Shown: piece after piece, positions 16,576 to 26,524 of the stretch
Position numbering within the stretch: position 1 is the first letter of the stretch
Layout: every line of letters starts with the position of its first letter
Assembly: GCF_964204645.1 (NCBI RefSeq)
Contig: NC_134030.1
Span: 18,977,110 to 19,041,109 of the forward strand
Source: Tubulanus polymorphus
Lineage: Eukaryota > Nemertea > Palaeonemertea > Tubulaniformes > Tubulanidae
Length of the DNA: 64,000 nt
Direction: 5' to 3'
The notes under the pieces: model-generated
What the model saw: the letters and a program-made list of their open reading frames with translations, nothing else
Database searches by the model: none
What the model was told of the DNA's origin: nothing
Position numbers and translations under genes: made by a program

Positions 16576-17411
16576 TTAGTGGTTTGATTATTTGTTGACA
16601 TAGTTTTTCTCGCTGCTCCTGCGCGTCTCAACGTCAAAATCAATCGGATAGTTATAAGAACCACTATCAACGTCGGGATTATAGTAAAAAATGGCCCCTT
16701 GATAAAAGCCTCGTAGTATCTCAAATATTTATTTTTACCGAACTCAGTAAATCGCTGCGACCATCTGTCGTGTCCAGTGCATGGGTTACGCGTGCGACTA
16801 GCATAGTAGTAGAACACGTTTTTACACTGGTCACAGGCAGAAAATAACCCAACGAAAGTGACGTAGATGTAGCTTTTCTTTCGGGTTATAATTCTCACAG
16901 CTTTCAGAGGCCAACATACGACGATATATCTGTCTATAGCTATCAGCAATGTGATCAGATCACTGATACTTGATGATAGAAGTCGAATGTTTTGGGTGTA
17001 TATATGCATGCGCTTCATAGTCTGGATTATTTCAGCGGTCATGTCCAGCAACAGCGTATGTGCGTAAAGCTTATTCTGAAAATCGAACACAACATAAGAC
17101 AAACAAATAAACAAGTCCGCAACAGCCAAACATCTCAAATAGAATATACTGGTGTTTTTTGAACGTTCTTTACTGAGAATGATAAAAGACATAACATTCG
17201 TGCCGAAGCCAAATATGGCAATGCTGAAAACGACGTAAGTCGTTACCTGTAGTAGAAGATTGACGTGAAACGGTTTGTAATCGGCGTGATGGATGTATTT
17301 ACATCGCGGGTGAGGTTTAAACGCTGTCGTCTCGGTGGTGGTTGTCCGGTCCGATCCGTTGAGGTTGAGAAACCGCGCGCTAACTACGGAATCATTTTCG
17401 GGTGCCATCAT
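16221..17411 (-). CDS. Class A (rhodopsin-type) GPCR, single exon
   Basis: A 396-residue orphan receptor expected at the plasma membrane. Seen: N-terminal tail of about 50 residues with an NGS sequon; seven hydrophobic segments; TM1 with GFGTN; an IDRY form of the DRY motif (AIDRYIVVCWPL) after TM3; a long third intracellular loop; TM7 with SSNFVIY in place of NPxxY; a basic SRRRFRNQLK helix 8. The overall look is that of invertebrate peptide (FMRFamide-receptor-like) GPCRs, but no ligand can be assigned. ICL3 carries a run of about 18 serines from an AGC/CTG microsatellite (16522-16572). A related 3' fragment lies at 38602-38895. The NP loss and repeat are odd, but the frame is fully open. 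Confidence 0.85.
16522..16572. repeat. Coding (CTG)n microsatellite (poly-Ser in GPCR loop 3)
   Basis: Seventeen CTG triplets on the plus strand, read as AGC serine codons on the minus strand, in the third intracellular loop of the GPCR. Confidence 0.95.
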
Positions 17412-18340
17412 TTTAGGCTCACTCGACGTCGAACAGCTACAGTCGATGAAAATAATATTTTGAAACTTCTCAATCTGCGTACCTCATGTAGCAGCTCAGT
17501 CGAAAGCAAGTTGCGCTCTGAGCGAATGACAGTCGACGCCGATAAACGCTGTTAGAGACTATTGAACACGATAATCATCAACGTATGAATTGACGGCGCC
17601 GAGTTTTTTTAAAATGTAGTATGCAACTAACTGAAGCAAAGCTTACCGTATCATTATTGTACGAATTCAGAAACGCAAGAACATGCCGTCATACGGTGCA
17701 ATTTAATATATCTAGCAATGCAGTACGAGATCACGAAAAACTACTAAACGCTGAGGCTTATCTTCACTTCTTTTCAGTCACCGAAATCCAAAAAGTTTGG
17801 ACTTGCTCACGGACTATTTCCCCGTGCATTACGGATCTGCGATGAAACTCTCCTTTCGGCTGAATTTGATCACATCTACAACTCTCTTAAAATGGCTTAT
17901 CCCGATAATATTTTGAAAATCGCTGTTTCCAAGGCTAATCAAACAACTTTCTTTAATTCTAAACTTACGAAGAAACGCAGGAAAATGCCGCCATATGCTG
18001 CAATTTGTTATATATAGCAATTCCGTTACGGAGCGCAGCATAGATGACTTCGATAAAATACAGTCACGCGAGATGACTTTATAAATGACTGTCGTGCGAT
18101 GACTTCAAACTGGAACGACAATGAATGACTTCAAAACAACACGGTACGACATGACTGCGAAGTCAAATAGCGTGGGATGACTTCAACGAATTGGTGTGAG
18201 TTGACTCCAAAATATAACGGCACGAAATGGCTTAGAAACAGAATGACTAGTGATGCCTTCAACAAAATGAGGCGCCATGCGACTTCGAAATAAGATAGGG
18301 AAAATTTTTCTTCATTATTGCAGTGGAACGTCGTTACAAT
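17412..18340. repeat. Non-coding flank with an ancient direct duplication and degenerate GATGACTTCAA repeats
   Basis: Segments 17665-17740 and 17963-18040 are diverged direct copies (shared cores AACGCA, ATGCCGYCATA, GCAATTTRTTATAT, TAGCAAT). From 18040 to 18260, GATGACTTCAA-like phrases recur about every 30-40 bases with variable spacers. No gene recognised. Confidence 0.5.
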
Positions 18341-18342
18341 AT

Positions 18343-18355
18343 AATAATAATAATA

Positions 18356-18391
<36 letters not shown>

Positions 18392-18438
18392 TGGTGATGG
18401 TGATGGTGATGGTGATGGTGATGGTGATGGTGATGGTG

Positions 18439-18513
<75 letters not shown>

Positions 18514-18580
18514 GTAATAATTTATTTACTTATAGAGCGCATTTCTATAAAACATAATCATTGCACTTCACATTATTAAA
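18343..18580. repeat. ATA/ATG microsatellite joined to a dispersed repeat
   Basis: (ATA)n, then (GATGGT)n, then (ATA)n to about 18512, followed by TTTATTTACTTATAGAGCGC and CACTTCACATTATTAAAA, the same junction seen at 7505-7600. Confidence 0.85.
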
Positions 18581-18599
18581 ACAGATAAGACAGGATGCA

Positions 18600-19930
18600 G
18601 ATTTCAACGGACTTCATAGTATAGGGTGGCTTATCGACAATTTTGAGTCATATTGTTACCGGGTGTACAAAATCACGAAAATTGGCCCTGATGTTCATGC
18701 AAACTTATCAGGGGGGCTTGAAAAACCGCTAGTTCGTTGTGCAGCTGCGCGGTACGGAATCAAATGAATTCCTATCTGGGTCGAAATTCTAAATGAATAG
18801 AAAAATAAATCGTTATATCCGAGTTGGTTATAACGAGAATCTATTGTATTCGCATACGCGTTCAAAACAAGAGATAATACACCAGCTGTCCGTAATTACG
18901 ATACCGGTTCAAACAGTTTAATTTCCCGTTTGAAAATGGCTCACATCCGACTTGTTTCGATGTCGGGCGCAGGCATGCAAAAATACCATTCTTGAAACGT
19001 AAGCTAAACCCTTTCATCTCATCAACGCAAAAATGTCATTAGCTTTGGTACGAATTTTGGCTTTACTTAAAAATGATCGAATTTCGTAAAGCTTCCCAAT
19101 AACAGAGCTGTCCCTAGCATTTGAATTCGGACGGGGGGAGGGGGGTTATAATAACAATAACATTTGCAAAAAGGCACTTTTCCAAAATCGCAACTAACGG
19201 CCCTGTACATAACATAGCTCTAGGATTTAACACATGGATCTGTCAGAAATTATGATTTTCACAGGTACTCTGCGAGTCGATTTCATTCTCATATATAATG
19301 ACATCCATTTGTTTCTTTTAAAAGTCAAAATTTAGCGTGAGTTTCACTCTTCCTCTTTTAGATTATTTGTCATTTCTAGTATCTAAATGCTTTGTTTTCC
19401 GTCATCAATTTGTATGTACCATGAGTATTTGTCGTGAAAGATATATTTCATTGACAATAAAGTTTATCATTATTATAGAACAGTGTATCAGTAGTCCATT
19501 ATAGAATGACGAATTTGAATATTTGGGAAATCTCTAGTTAGGTTTATATTATAGGTATACACACGCTATATGTCGGATATGACACGGTAACCCAAGACTG
19601 TCATCAATAATTTCAATTACGTATATTTTCAGCTAAAAGCAAACTCAACATACTTGATAACAGATAATAGGAACTTATGAAAACAGCTGTCGGAGAACTT
19701 AAAGCAACGAGACTCTATAATACCGTAGAACTCTAAGTCACGACGGTAGCTTGTGATGATTTGATTCGCGTGTTTTATTGATAATTGTGAGTAACTAATT
19801 TACAATCTATTATAGATCAACGATCAATTCATCTACATTTCGTCCGAAATGGAAGAAAAAAACTATTACTGAAATCTATAATTACCAAGTTGAGAGACGC
19901 GTTTCTGAATTGAGATGCGTCTCCTGGCTG
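18600..19930. other. Intergenic, no gene seen; two dispersed repeat fragments
   Basis: At 18808-18850 a GTTATAACGAGAATC string resembles the end of a pogo/Tigger-type DNA transposon. At 19148-19182 a segment (ATAACAATAACATTTGC, then AAAAGGCACTTTTCC) recurs in inverse orientation at 33573-33612. The remainder is plain AT-rich DNA. Confidence 0.5.
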
Positions 19931-20265
19931 CAAACTCATTTTTGATTGATTTGAACACTTTATTTTTCAAATATAATTTACAGCATAGTGTACAAAGCAT
20001 AATACAAAATACAGTAAATTAGACCTGGAGGGGCCTGTAGAAACTAAGGAATAGTTTGTATAAAACAGGTCCCTCAAAAGAGAAAAGAAAAAAAGAGAAA
20101 TGCAATAAAGAAAATAATATGCTCACAGTCAACCCTTAACACACAAAATGCAATCAAAGTAAACTATGATAACAGCTTTATTAAGATATAATCATTTAAT
20201 AAGCCAGTTATTTTCTGAAATATCCAAAAAACAATAATTTTAGTTCGAATAACTGTATGATAAAA

Positions 20266-23100
20266 TCAAGCACAAAGTTGCTTTCTATAATTTCTTAGGA
20301 ACAGTTTAGAATTTTCCATGTTTTTTAGATTTTCACTGATGTTATTCCAAAGTAAAGGGCCGGATACTTTTACTGAAAATTTTCTTCTTAGACTATTGAA
20401 AGAAAGTGTTTGTAAATCTTGACGTCGCCGAGTATTGTGACTGTGGATTTGAAAATTTTCGAATGATTTCGGTAATTCGGAGTGGACAGATCTGTAGATA
20501 AAAGTACCTAGCTGAAGTTTATTAATATCTTTGAGCTTGAGGATATTAAAAGCTTTGAAAATAGGGTCAGTGTGCGCCAAATAATAGGAATTAGAAATTA
20601 GCTCTTTTTTGCAATACAATTAATGGCTGAAGTTTATTTTCAAAATTTCGTCCCCAAACTAAGTTACAATACTGGAGGTAAGGATCAATAAGCGACAAAT
20701 AAAGGGTACGAAGAGAACTCACTGGCAGCTTATATCTTACTCTATTTATTATACCAATGCTTCGAGAAACTTTTTTTTCAACTGATTTTATTTGATCGTC
20801 CCAGGTTAGATTTCTGTTTGATCTCTATATTGTTAATTGATATTCTCAAGTTATGTTTCAATAGTTTACCGAACACCATAAATGACGTCTTCTTTACATT
20901 TAATGACAGCTTGTTTGTTTGAAACCAGGTATACAATTTTGATAATTCAATGTTTACTGTACGTGCTAATCTGTCTAAATTAATGTCACTATAAAAGGCA
21001 TTTGTGTCATCGGCAAACAATATAAGTTTTAACACATTAGAAAATTTAATACAGTCGTTTACATATAATAAAAAAAGCAAGGGACCTAAAATTGAGCCTT
21101 GGGGTACTCCAGTTTTAACGGTACATAACGAGGATTTATAATTTTGAATTTGAACAAATTGTTTTCTATTCTTCAAATAGTTTTCAAACCAGTTGTTAGA
21201 GATGCCTCTTATTCCATAAAAACATAATTTTCTTAATAAGATTTCGTGATCAACGGTGTCAAAGGCTTTTGATAAATCTAAGAATACCCCAATAGTTGAT
21301 TTGTTTTCTTCTAAATTTTGTGAAATTTCATCAGTTATCAATGTTAAGGCCATGGCTGTTGAATGGTTCTTTCGAAAGCCGAACTGGTTTGGGTGAATGA
21401 TATGAAACTTGTTACAATATTCGGTTAATCGATTATACACTTATCTTTTCGAGAATTTTAGAAAAGCAAGGCAGTACGGATATCGGTCTGTAATTATCAA
21501 AAGAGTCATTATTGCCAGCTTTATAGAGTGGACGTATTCGCGCTACCTTCAGTTCAGCCGGCACTATACCGGAATTTAAGGTACAGTTAAATATATGAGT
21601 TAGCGGGTATTTTACAGAATCAATTATTTTCTTAACTACTTTTACAGAGAAACCATCAGCACCAGCGCCTTTGCTGGGTGAGAAATCATTTACAATCTGA
21701 CTGATTTCATCAGGGTGGGTCGGGAAAAAGAAAAAGTTTTCATTTACTGGATCTGTCAGATATTCACTGAAGTGGACACCTGTATCTGGTATTTGATTGG
21801 CTAGGTTGCTACCAATATTTACAAAGAAAGAATTAAATTCATTAGCGATATTTTCATAGCCGTTTGCAACGATACCGTTCCTTTTGAAAGAGCAAGGTAA
21901 TCTACACCGATCATTGGAAGATTTTCCAATTAGACTGTTTAAGATATTCCATGATTTTTTCATGTCGGATTTGGCTGCAAGTAATTTAGTCTCATAATAC
22001 TTTTTCTCGGCATATTTGAGTGTACGAGACAAGGTACGTTTGTAATTCAAATAATTGTTCAAATGTGATCTATTACGCAAAGATTTTCTGTACAAGCGAT
22101 TTTTGTGTTTAATACATTTCAATAATCCAGATGATAACCACGGTTTATGTAATTTATTTTCGTTTATTTTACGGGGAGTTGAAAAAGGAAAACATTCATT
22201 ATATAATTCCATGAATTTAGTGTTAAATGCGCTGTATGAGAGTTGCGGGTCTGCATTACTATAGATATCCGACCAATCAGTGGCCCCAGAAGAGCTCTAT
22301 TGAATTTTGAAATGTTACGTTCACAATAGTTTCTGTTCGAAGTAACCTCTTGGTCAATTTTTGGCTCAACGTGATTACAGACAGTAAAAATAGGAAAATG
22401 ATCCGAAATATCGGTACAAATAATACCCGTACTAAACACATGGCGAATATCGTTACAAAAAATATTATCTATAAGCGTCGAGGATGTGGGAGTGATTCTT
22501 GTAGGTTTATCAACTAATGGAATGAACCCAAATGAAGTCATATTTTCTAAATATTTATCAGTTGGTCTGTGGGCGTTAACTTGTAGTAAATCGATATTGA
22601 AATCGCCCATAAGATAGCATACTTTGTCTTCTCTATTAAGTTTCACTAAAAGTGGAATTAATTCATTATTAAAGCCATTTATGCTTTGTCCGGGTGGTCG
22701 ATAGATCAGACCAATTAATTTATTTTTTTCTTTTTCAAGAATCAATTCAATAAATAGACATTCAAAAGTATTTCTATCCTCGGATAGATCTGGTCTAAGT
22801 TTCACATTAAAACTTTCTTTGAAAAATAGGGCCAAACCTCCTCCCTGACAATTTTTTCTACACTTAAAAACACTTTTCATACCTGGGAGATTATACAGCC
22901 TGCCATTATCATGAAGTTCGCTAGTCCAGGTTTCGGTTAACTCGAAAATAGAAAAGTCAGTTTTTAAATTGCTCAAAAAATATGAAAATGTATCAAAATT
23001 TCTGTTACAACTACGAATGTTTAAGCACAGATTGAAAAATGTTCCTTTTCAAACTCTACAATAGAGTTTACATCAAAGTATTGACATTTGTTATAATTAA
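20266..23100 (-). pseudogene. LINE ORF2 (APE endonuclease and reverse transcriptase), frameshifted
   Basis: APE endonuclease motifs ETW, GDFNIDLL and SDHFPI lie at about 22976-22380. RT follows: NYRPISVLP (about 21480), FLDLSKAFDTVDH (about 21270), TGVPQGSILGPLLF (about 21090) and LFADD (about 21010). A C-terminal domain with WGRNF and GPLLWNN ends at 20266. Frames change near 23025, 22200, 21437, 20800 and 20605, so no full polyprotein can be made. FADD in place of YADD is common in CR1/Jockey-type elements and probably not a defect. Confidence 0.85.
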
Positions 23101-23156
23101 AGATGTCGATGATGAATAAGTATAGGGTAGATAATACTCGTTAATAGGTAGCATTA

Positions 23157-24629
23157 TTAGACTGATGTTATCGGTAAATCATCCGGGACTGAAATTCTGT
23201 CCTTTTTGGCTATGTGAACAGTTGGGCTAATATCGGATGATGATGTCTGACTTCTGGTTTGTTTTTTATTCTGATCCGGTGTTAATGCACGAAGAAAGAC
23301 TTGTGTAAGTTCTTTGGCACCATCGATTCCAATATGGATTCCTGACCTATCAGTTGAATCAAATAACGACTGGTTAACTGAAAAATTTGGTTGGAATACC
23401 AAATCATTGTCTATATAGTTCAAATGATTTTCACTGTCACATAGCTTTCGAAGATAGTTATTGATCTTTGAGGAAGTGTCATTGTAGGTTAGCGCGGTCT
23501 TACTTTTTCCTTTACGCGGTAGTATACTAGATACATTAATTTGAGCGCTGGGAAATGTATTTCGAAGGATATTTATCATTTTTGACATATCCAGGATTGT
23601 TTGGTCATGATCGTCTTTGTTTCGAGTCATGTCGTTGGTCCCTAGATGGCAGATTATCGATTTTATTTTCGCATTTTCAATAGACGGGTCCCCTTTCTGG
23701 AGAAGTTTATTTACATCATGGGCCGTTGCACCCGAAACGCTGCACACGTGAACGCTTTCCGGAATATCTGTAAACATCAGGCGAGAGCAGTTCGAGTCAC
23801 CCATAATAATATGTTTCGGGGGCACAATTGTCGAGCTAGCGGTGCGGCTCTCTGCAGGTGACATGTCAGTGACGGTAGACTGAGTATGAGTAGGAGTTTT
23901 AACTGTGGAATGTGATTTGTCCTCACATGATTGATGATCAGTTATGTCGTCGTCAAAATTCAGTCTTTTTTCCAACCCCTGTAATATCGGACATTCTGAT
24001 TTTTTATGCCCTTCCTTACGGCAGTAGAAACATAAAACGCCAGATGGACAATTGGCTGCTAGATGGTCTGGAGATTTACATTTAAAACAGAGTTTGCGAG
24101 TACGCAAGAGACAACGATAATACTGGTGATCCGTTTCACCGCAATACACACACTGCGTTTTATTATTATCGCAGTAAAGTCGGACTTCAAATCTTCCAAA
24201 TTTTGAATTAACTGGAATTATACTTTTCACTTTAAGCAATTTAGCATAAATAGAGCCATTCAAAATATCGGTGTTTTTTATTTTCCCTCTTCTGATACTC
24301 CCATTTATTACCTCACCGTATGTCGATAATTGGGAGGCAATGAACGCATCTGATAATTCAACTGGACGTGCATCTTTAATTGTAACGTTCGTAACATCTT
24401 GTACATCGTCAGCTTTATCAATTTTTAACGTGCGGTCTCTTATGTTCGGTGGATTTTTTATGAAATCCTCAACTGCACTCGTGTCCTTGAACGTAATTCT
24501 ACACTCACCAGTTTTTGTGATTTGAATCGCACGCACTCGAACTGATTTAGATCCCAGGGCTGATAGGATATCACTTTCCGTAATCCTTCCACCATAACAA
24601 ACGACCGTGAGAGGTCTTTTTAGATCCAT
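23157..24629 (-). CDS. LINE ORF1 protein: RRM-like, three CCHC knuckles, SGNH/GDSL esterase-like domain
   Basis: An intact 490-residue nucleic-acid-binding protein of the retrotransposon RNP. Seen: an N-terminal RRM-like fold region (residues about 7-60); three consecutive zinc knuckles of the form C-x2-C-x4-H-x4-C (residues about 158-215: CVYCGETDHQYYRC, CFKCKSPDHLAANC, CFYCRKEGHKKSEC); a Ser/Thr-rich linker; then an SGNH hydrolase-like domain with IIMGDSNCSR (block I), LGTNDMTRN (block III) and SGIHIGIDG (possible block V). The starting ATG lies about 75 bases after the putative element 5' end. The open frame contrasts with the broken ORF2, so the element decayed recently. Confidence 0.88.
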   Translation of the reverse strand: MDLKRPLTVVCYGGRITESDILSALGSKSVRVRAIQITKTGECRITFKDTSAVEDFIKNPPNIRDRTLKIDKADDVQDVTNVTIKDARPVELSDAFIASQLSTYGEVINGSIRRGKIKNTDILNGSIYAKLLKVKSIIPVNSKFGRFEVRLYCDNNKTQCVYCGETDHQYYRCLLRTRKLCFKCKSPDHLAANCPSGVLCFYCRKEGHKKSECPILQGLEKRLNFDDDITDHQSCEDKSHSTVKTPTHTQSTVTDMSPAESRTASSTIVPPKHIIMGDSNCSRLMFTDIPESVHVCSVSGATAHDVNKLLQKGDPSIENAKIKSIICHLGTNDMTRNKDDHDQTILDMSKMINILRNTFPSAQINVSSILPRKGKSKTALTYNDTSSKINNYLRKLCDSENHLNYIDNDLVFQPNFSVNQSLFDSTDRSGIHIGIDGAKELTQVFLRALTPDQNKKQTRSQTSSSDISPTVHIAKKDRISVPDDLPITSV

Positions 24630-24839
24630 GTTTCAACTTGCGGCTAACTGAGAATTGAGGTAAAAATCCAAAAACCATATCAGTGACGGAGAAGCGACTC
24701 CTACACCGCCGCCATTTTGAATAAGAATGAAATTCGAAATAATGTTTTCAAAACCAAGTTTTGCGTAGATTAGATCGACAAGTAAATCGCGTTTTCGTTA
24801 ATACATGGACTCTAAAATCGTTTTAGATTCCATTGTTAA

Positions 24840-25128
24840 CCCTTTCAGTGCGTCTACACCACAGTGCGGTGTATAAATCAGTGACAGATTTTGCAAGTAC
24901 ACCGCAATGCTGTGTATTGATGTAATTAGTAATTGGTAATCATCTCTCTTGAAAAATGGCAGCACCAGTCAAACATAGAAATACTAGAAACTAACGATAC
25001 ACCGCGCCGTGGTGTAGACGCACTATAATAGTGGTATTCCCGTTATTCAACACACAAGGGTGGAATTTTTAAAAATTTTCAAATTATCTCCAGCACTATA
25101 GGCTATTAATTACTCAGCACTGAAAGGG
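24840..25128. mobile_element. piggyBac-like MITE (CCCTTTCAGTGC ends, TTAA target)
   Basis: Ends read CCCTTTCAGTGC at 24840 and GCACTGAAAGGG at 25128. TTAA lies on the left (24836-24839) and TTAC on the right, consistent with a TTAA target site mutated once. A secondary inverted pair GCGTCTACACCACAGTG / GTGGTGTAGACGCAC lies inside (24850-24875, 25008-25023). No ORF. Confidence 0.7.
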
Positions 25129-25129
25129 T

Positions 25130-25800
25130 TACAATCGGTGTTATTTCCAGTCGAGCGGCGACGTGTTTCGACGTTTTTTATGACGCTGTTACGCTTGATA
25201 GTTATCTCGGTTATTGCCAGAATAATCAACAGTAGTTAGTCATATACTAAGCCAGTTATGAATTAACTTATCGACATGGCGAATTAGCGTTAAAATAAAG
25301 AGGTTTGAACTTGCTCGCGAACCTTAACTACGTATATTCATTGGTACATCGCTCATTGAATTCTATATAAGTTTAGAAACGGTGAGTTATGTGCGCGGAG
25401 CATTATTCGAAAGTTTAGGAATCAAATCCAGAAGCACAGGCGGATTTTAGACAACGCGCGTAAATTTCGTTCGGAAATATTACGATTGACCCAAGTAAGC
25501 TTTAAACGTTTTTGAATTCAGTTTTATTTTCGGATTAAGTATTGGCGATTGCGCTCTCCCCGCATAGTGATAAAAATGTGTCGCCAATTTCCATTGGATG
25601 AAAATAGTTACGAAAGATTTTCCAATACAAATGACTAGAGCCCAGATTTGAGATCTGCAGGATCAAGTTCCACAGTTGTGAGTAAATTTGACTCCAGTGT
25701 TAAAAATCATTCAAAATGATTTGATTTTAACTCTAACTCGCTACTGAGGAACCGGACCAGGGTTGTTGTAACATTCGGTGATATTTGATTGATTGACGTA
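25130..25800. other. Non-coding stretch, one small palindromic element
   Basis: No gene seen. 25661-25760 is an imperfect palindrome of the GTTCCACAGTTGTGAG family, ending in ACTCGCTACTGAGGAACCGG. Confidence 0.5.
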
Positions 25801-26215
25801 GAGCGATTGGTAGAGACAGCTGATTGTCTGATGGGGTGCAGGTATGTACAAACTGCAGACTGGCTCATGGGGTATGCAGGGTACAAACAGCAGACTGCTC
25901 GAAAAGGCGTCGCACGAGGGACACAGAAGGCAGATTGTCTGACGGGGTGCAGGGTACAGACAACAGATTGTCTGAGGGGTGCAGGGTACAAACAGCAGAT
26001 TGTCTGAGGGGTGCAGGGTACAGACAACAGATTGTCTGAGGGGGTGCAGGGTGCAGACAGCAGATTGTCTGAGGGGGTGCAGGGTGCAGAGAGCAGATTC
26101 TCTGAGGGGTGCAGGGTACAGACAGCAGATTGTCTGAGGGAGTGCAGGGTACAGCTAGCAGATTGGCTGAGGGGCGTGTGACGGGTTACACAGACAGCAG
26201 ATTGGCTGATGCGTT
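25800..26215. repeat. Minisatellite of about 33-bp units (GCAGATTGTCTGAGGGG)
   Basis: About a dozen imperfect direct repeats with core CAGATTGTCTGAGGGG and GTGCAGGGTACAGACA. The open frames through it encode only repeat translation and are rejected as genes. It ends about 300 bases upstream of the lipoxygenase start. Confidence 0.92.
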
Positions 26216-26524
26216 GCTGGAACAGACAGCAGGGTTCAGTGAAGATAAGCGACAACGCTGTTAATTGTTACTATGCCATTTCATCTACCGGGTTTACTTC
26301 TTCAAACTTTAAAAAAACTGACCGCAGATTGTCCGAGGAGGTTGATACCGACAGTAGTTATCGTATTATTTAGACATTCTACTAAAAGTTAAATATCGCG
26401 GTCTAGTCTAATATCAGTGTTTTAAAAATTCAATCCAGGCTGACAAGAGAAGAAACAAAAGTGCGGTAGTAAGAATTGAATCGCTGAAAAGATAACTAAA
26501 ACCTTAATAAATACGACGATCATT

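Larger units (their letters stand above)
19940..24720 (-). mobile_element. CR1-type LINE, nearly full length, inactive
   Basis: In order on the minus strand: a short 5' leader beginning CAAAATGGCGGCGGTG (24705-24720), an intact ORF1 (24629-23157), then ORF2 with APE endonuclease, RT and C-terminal domain (about 23100 to 20266) broken by frameshifts, and a 3' UTR ending near 19940 in AATAAAGTG and AATCAATCAAAAA. ORF1 with zinc knuckles plus an SGNH esterase-like domain is known from CR1-clade elements. Target-site duplications were not resolved. Confidence 0.85.

Noticed and set aside
25707-26255. 182-codon minus-strand frame with Cys-Thr-Pro repeats
   Set aside because: It runs along the 33-bp minisatellite with no signal peptide, splice sites or non-repeat core.
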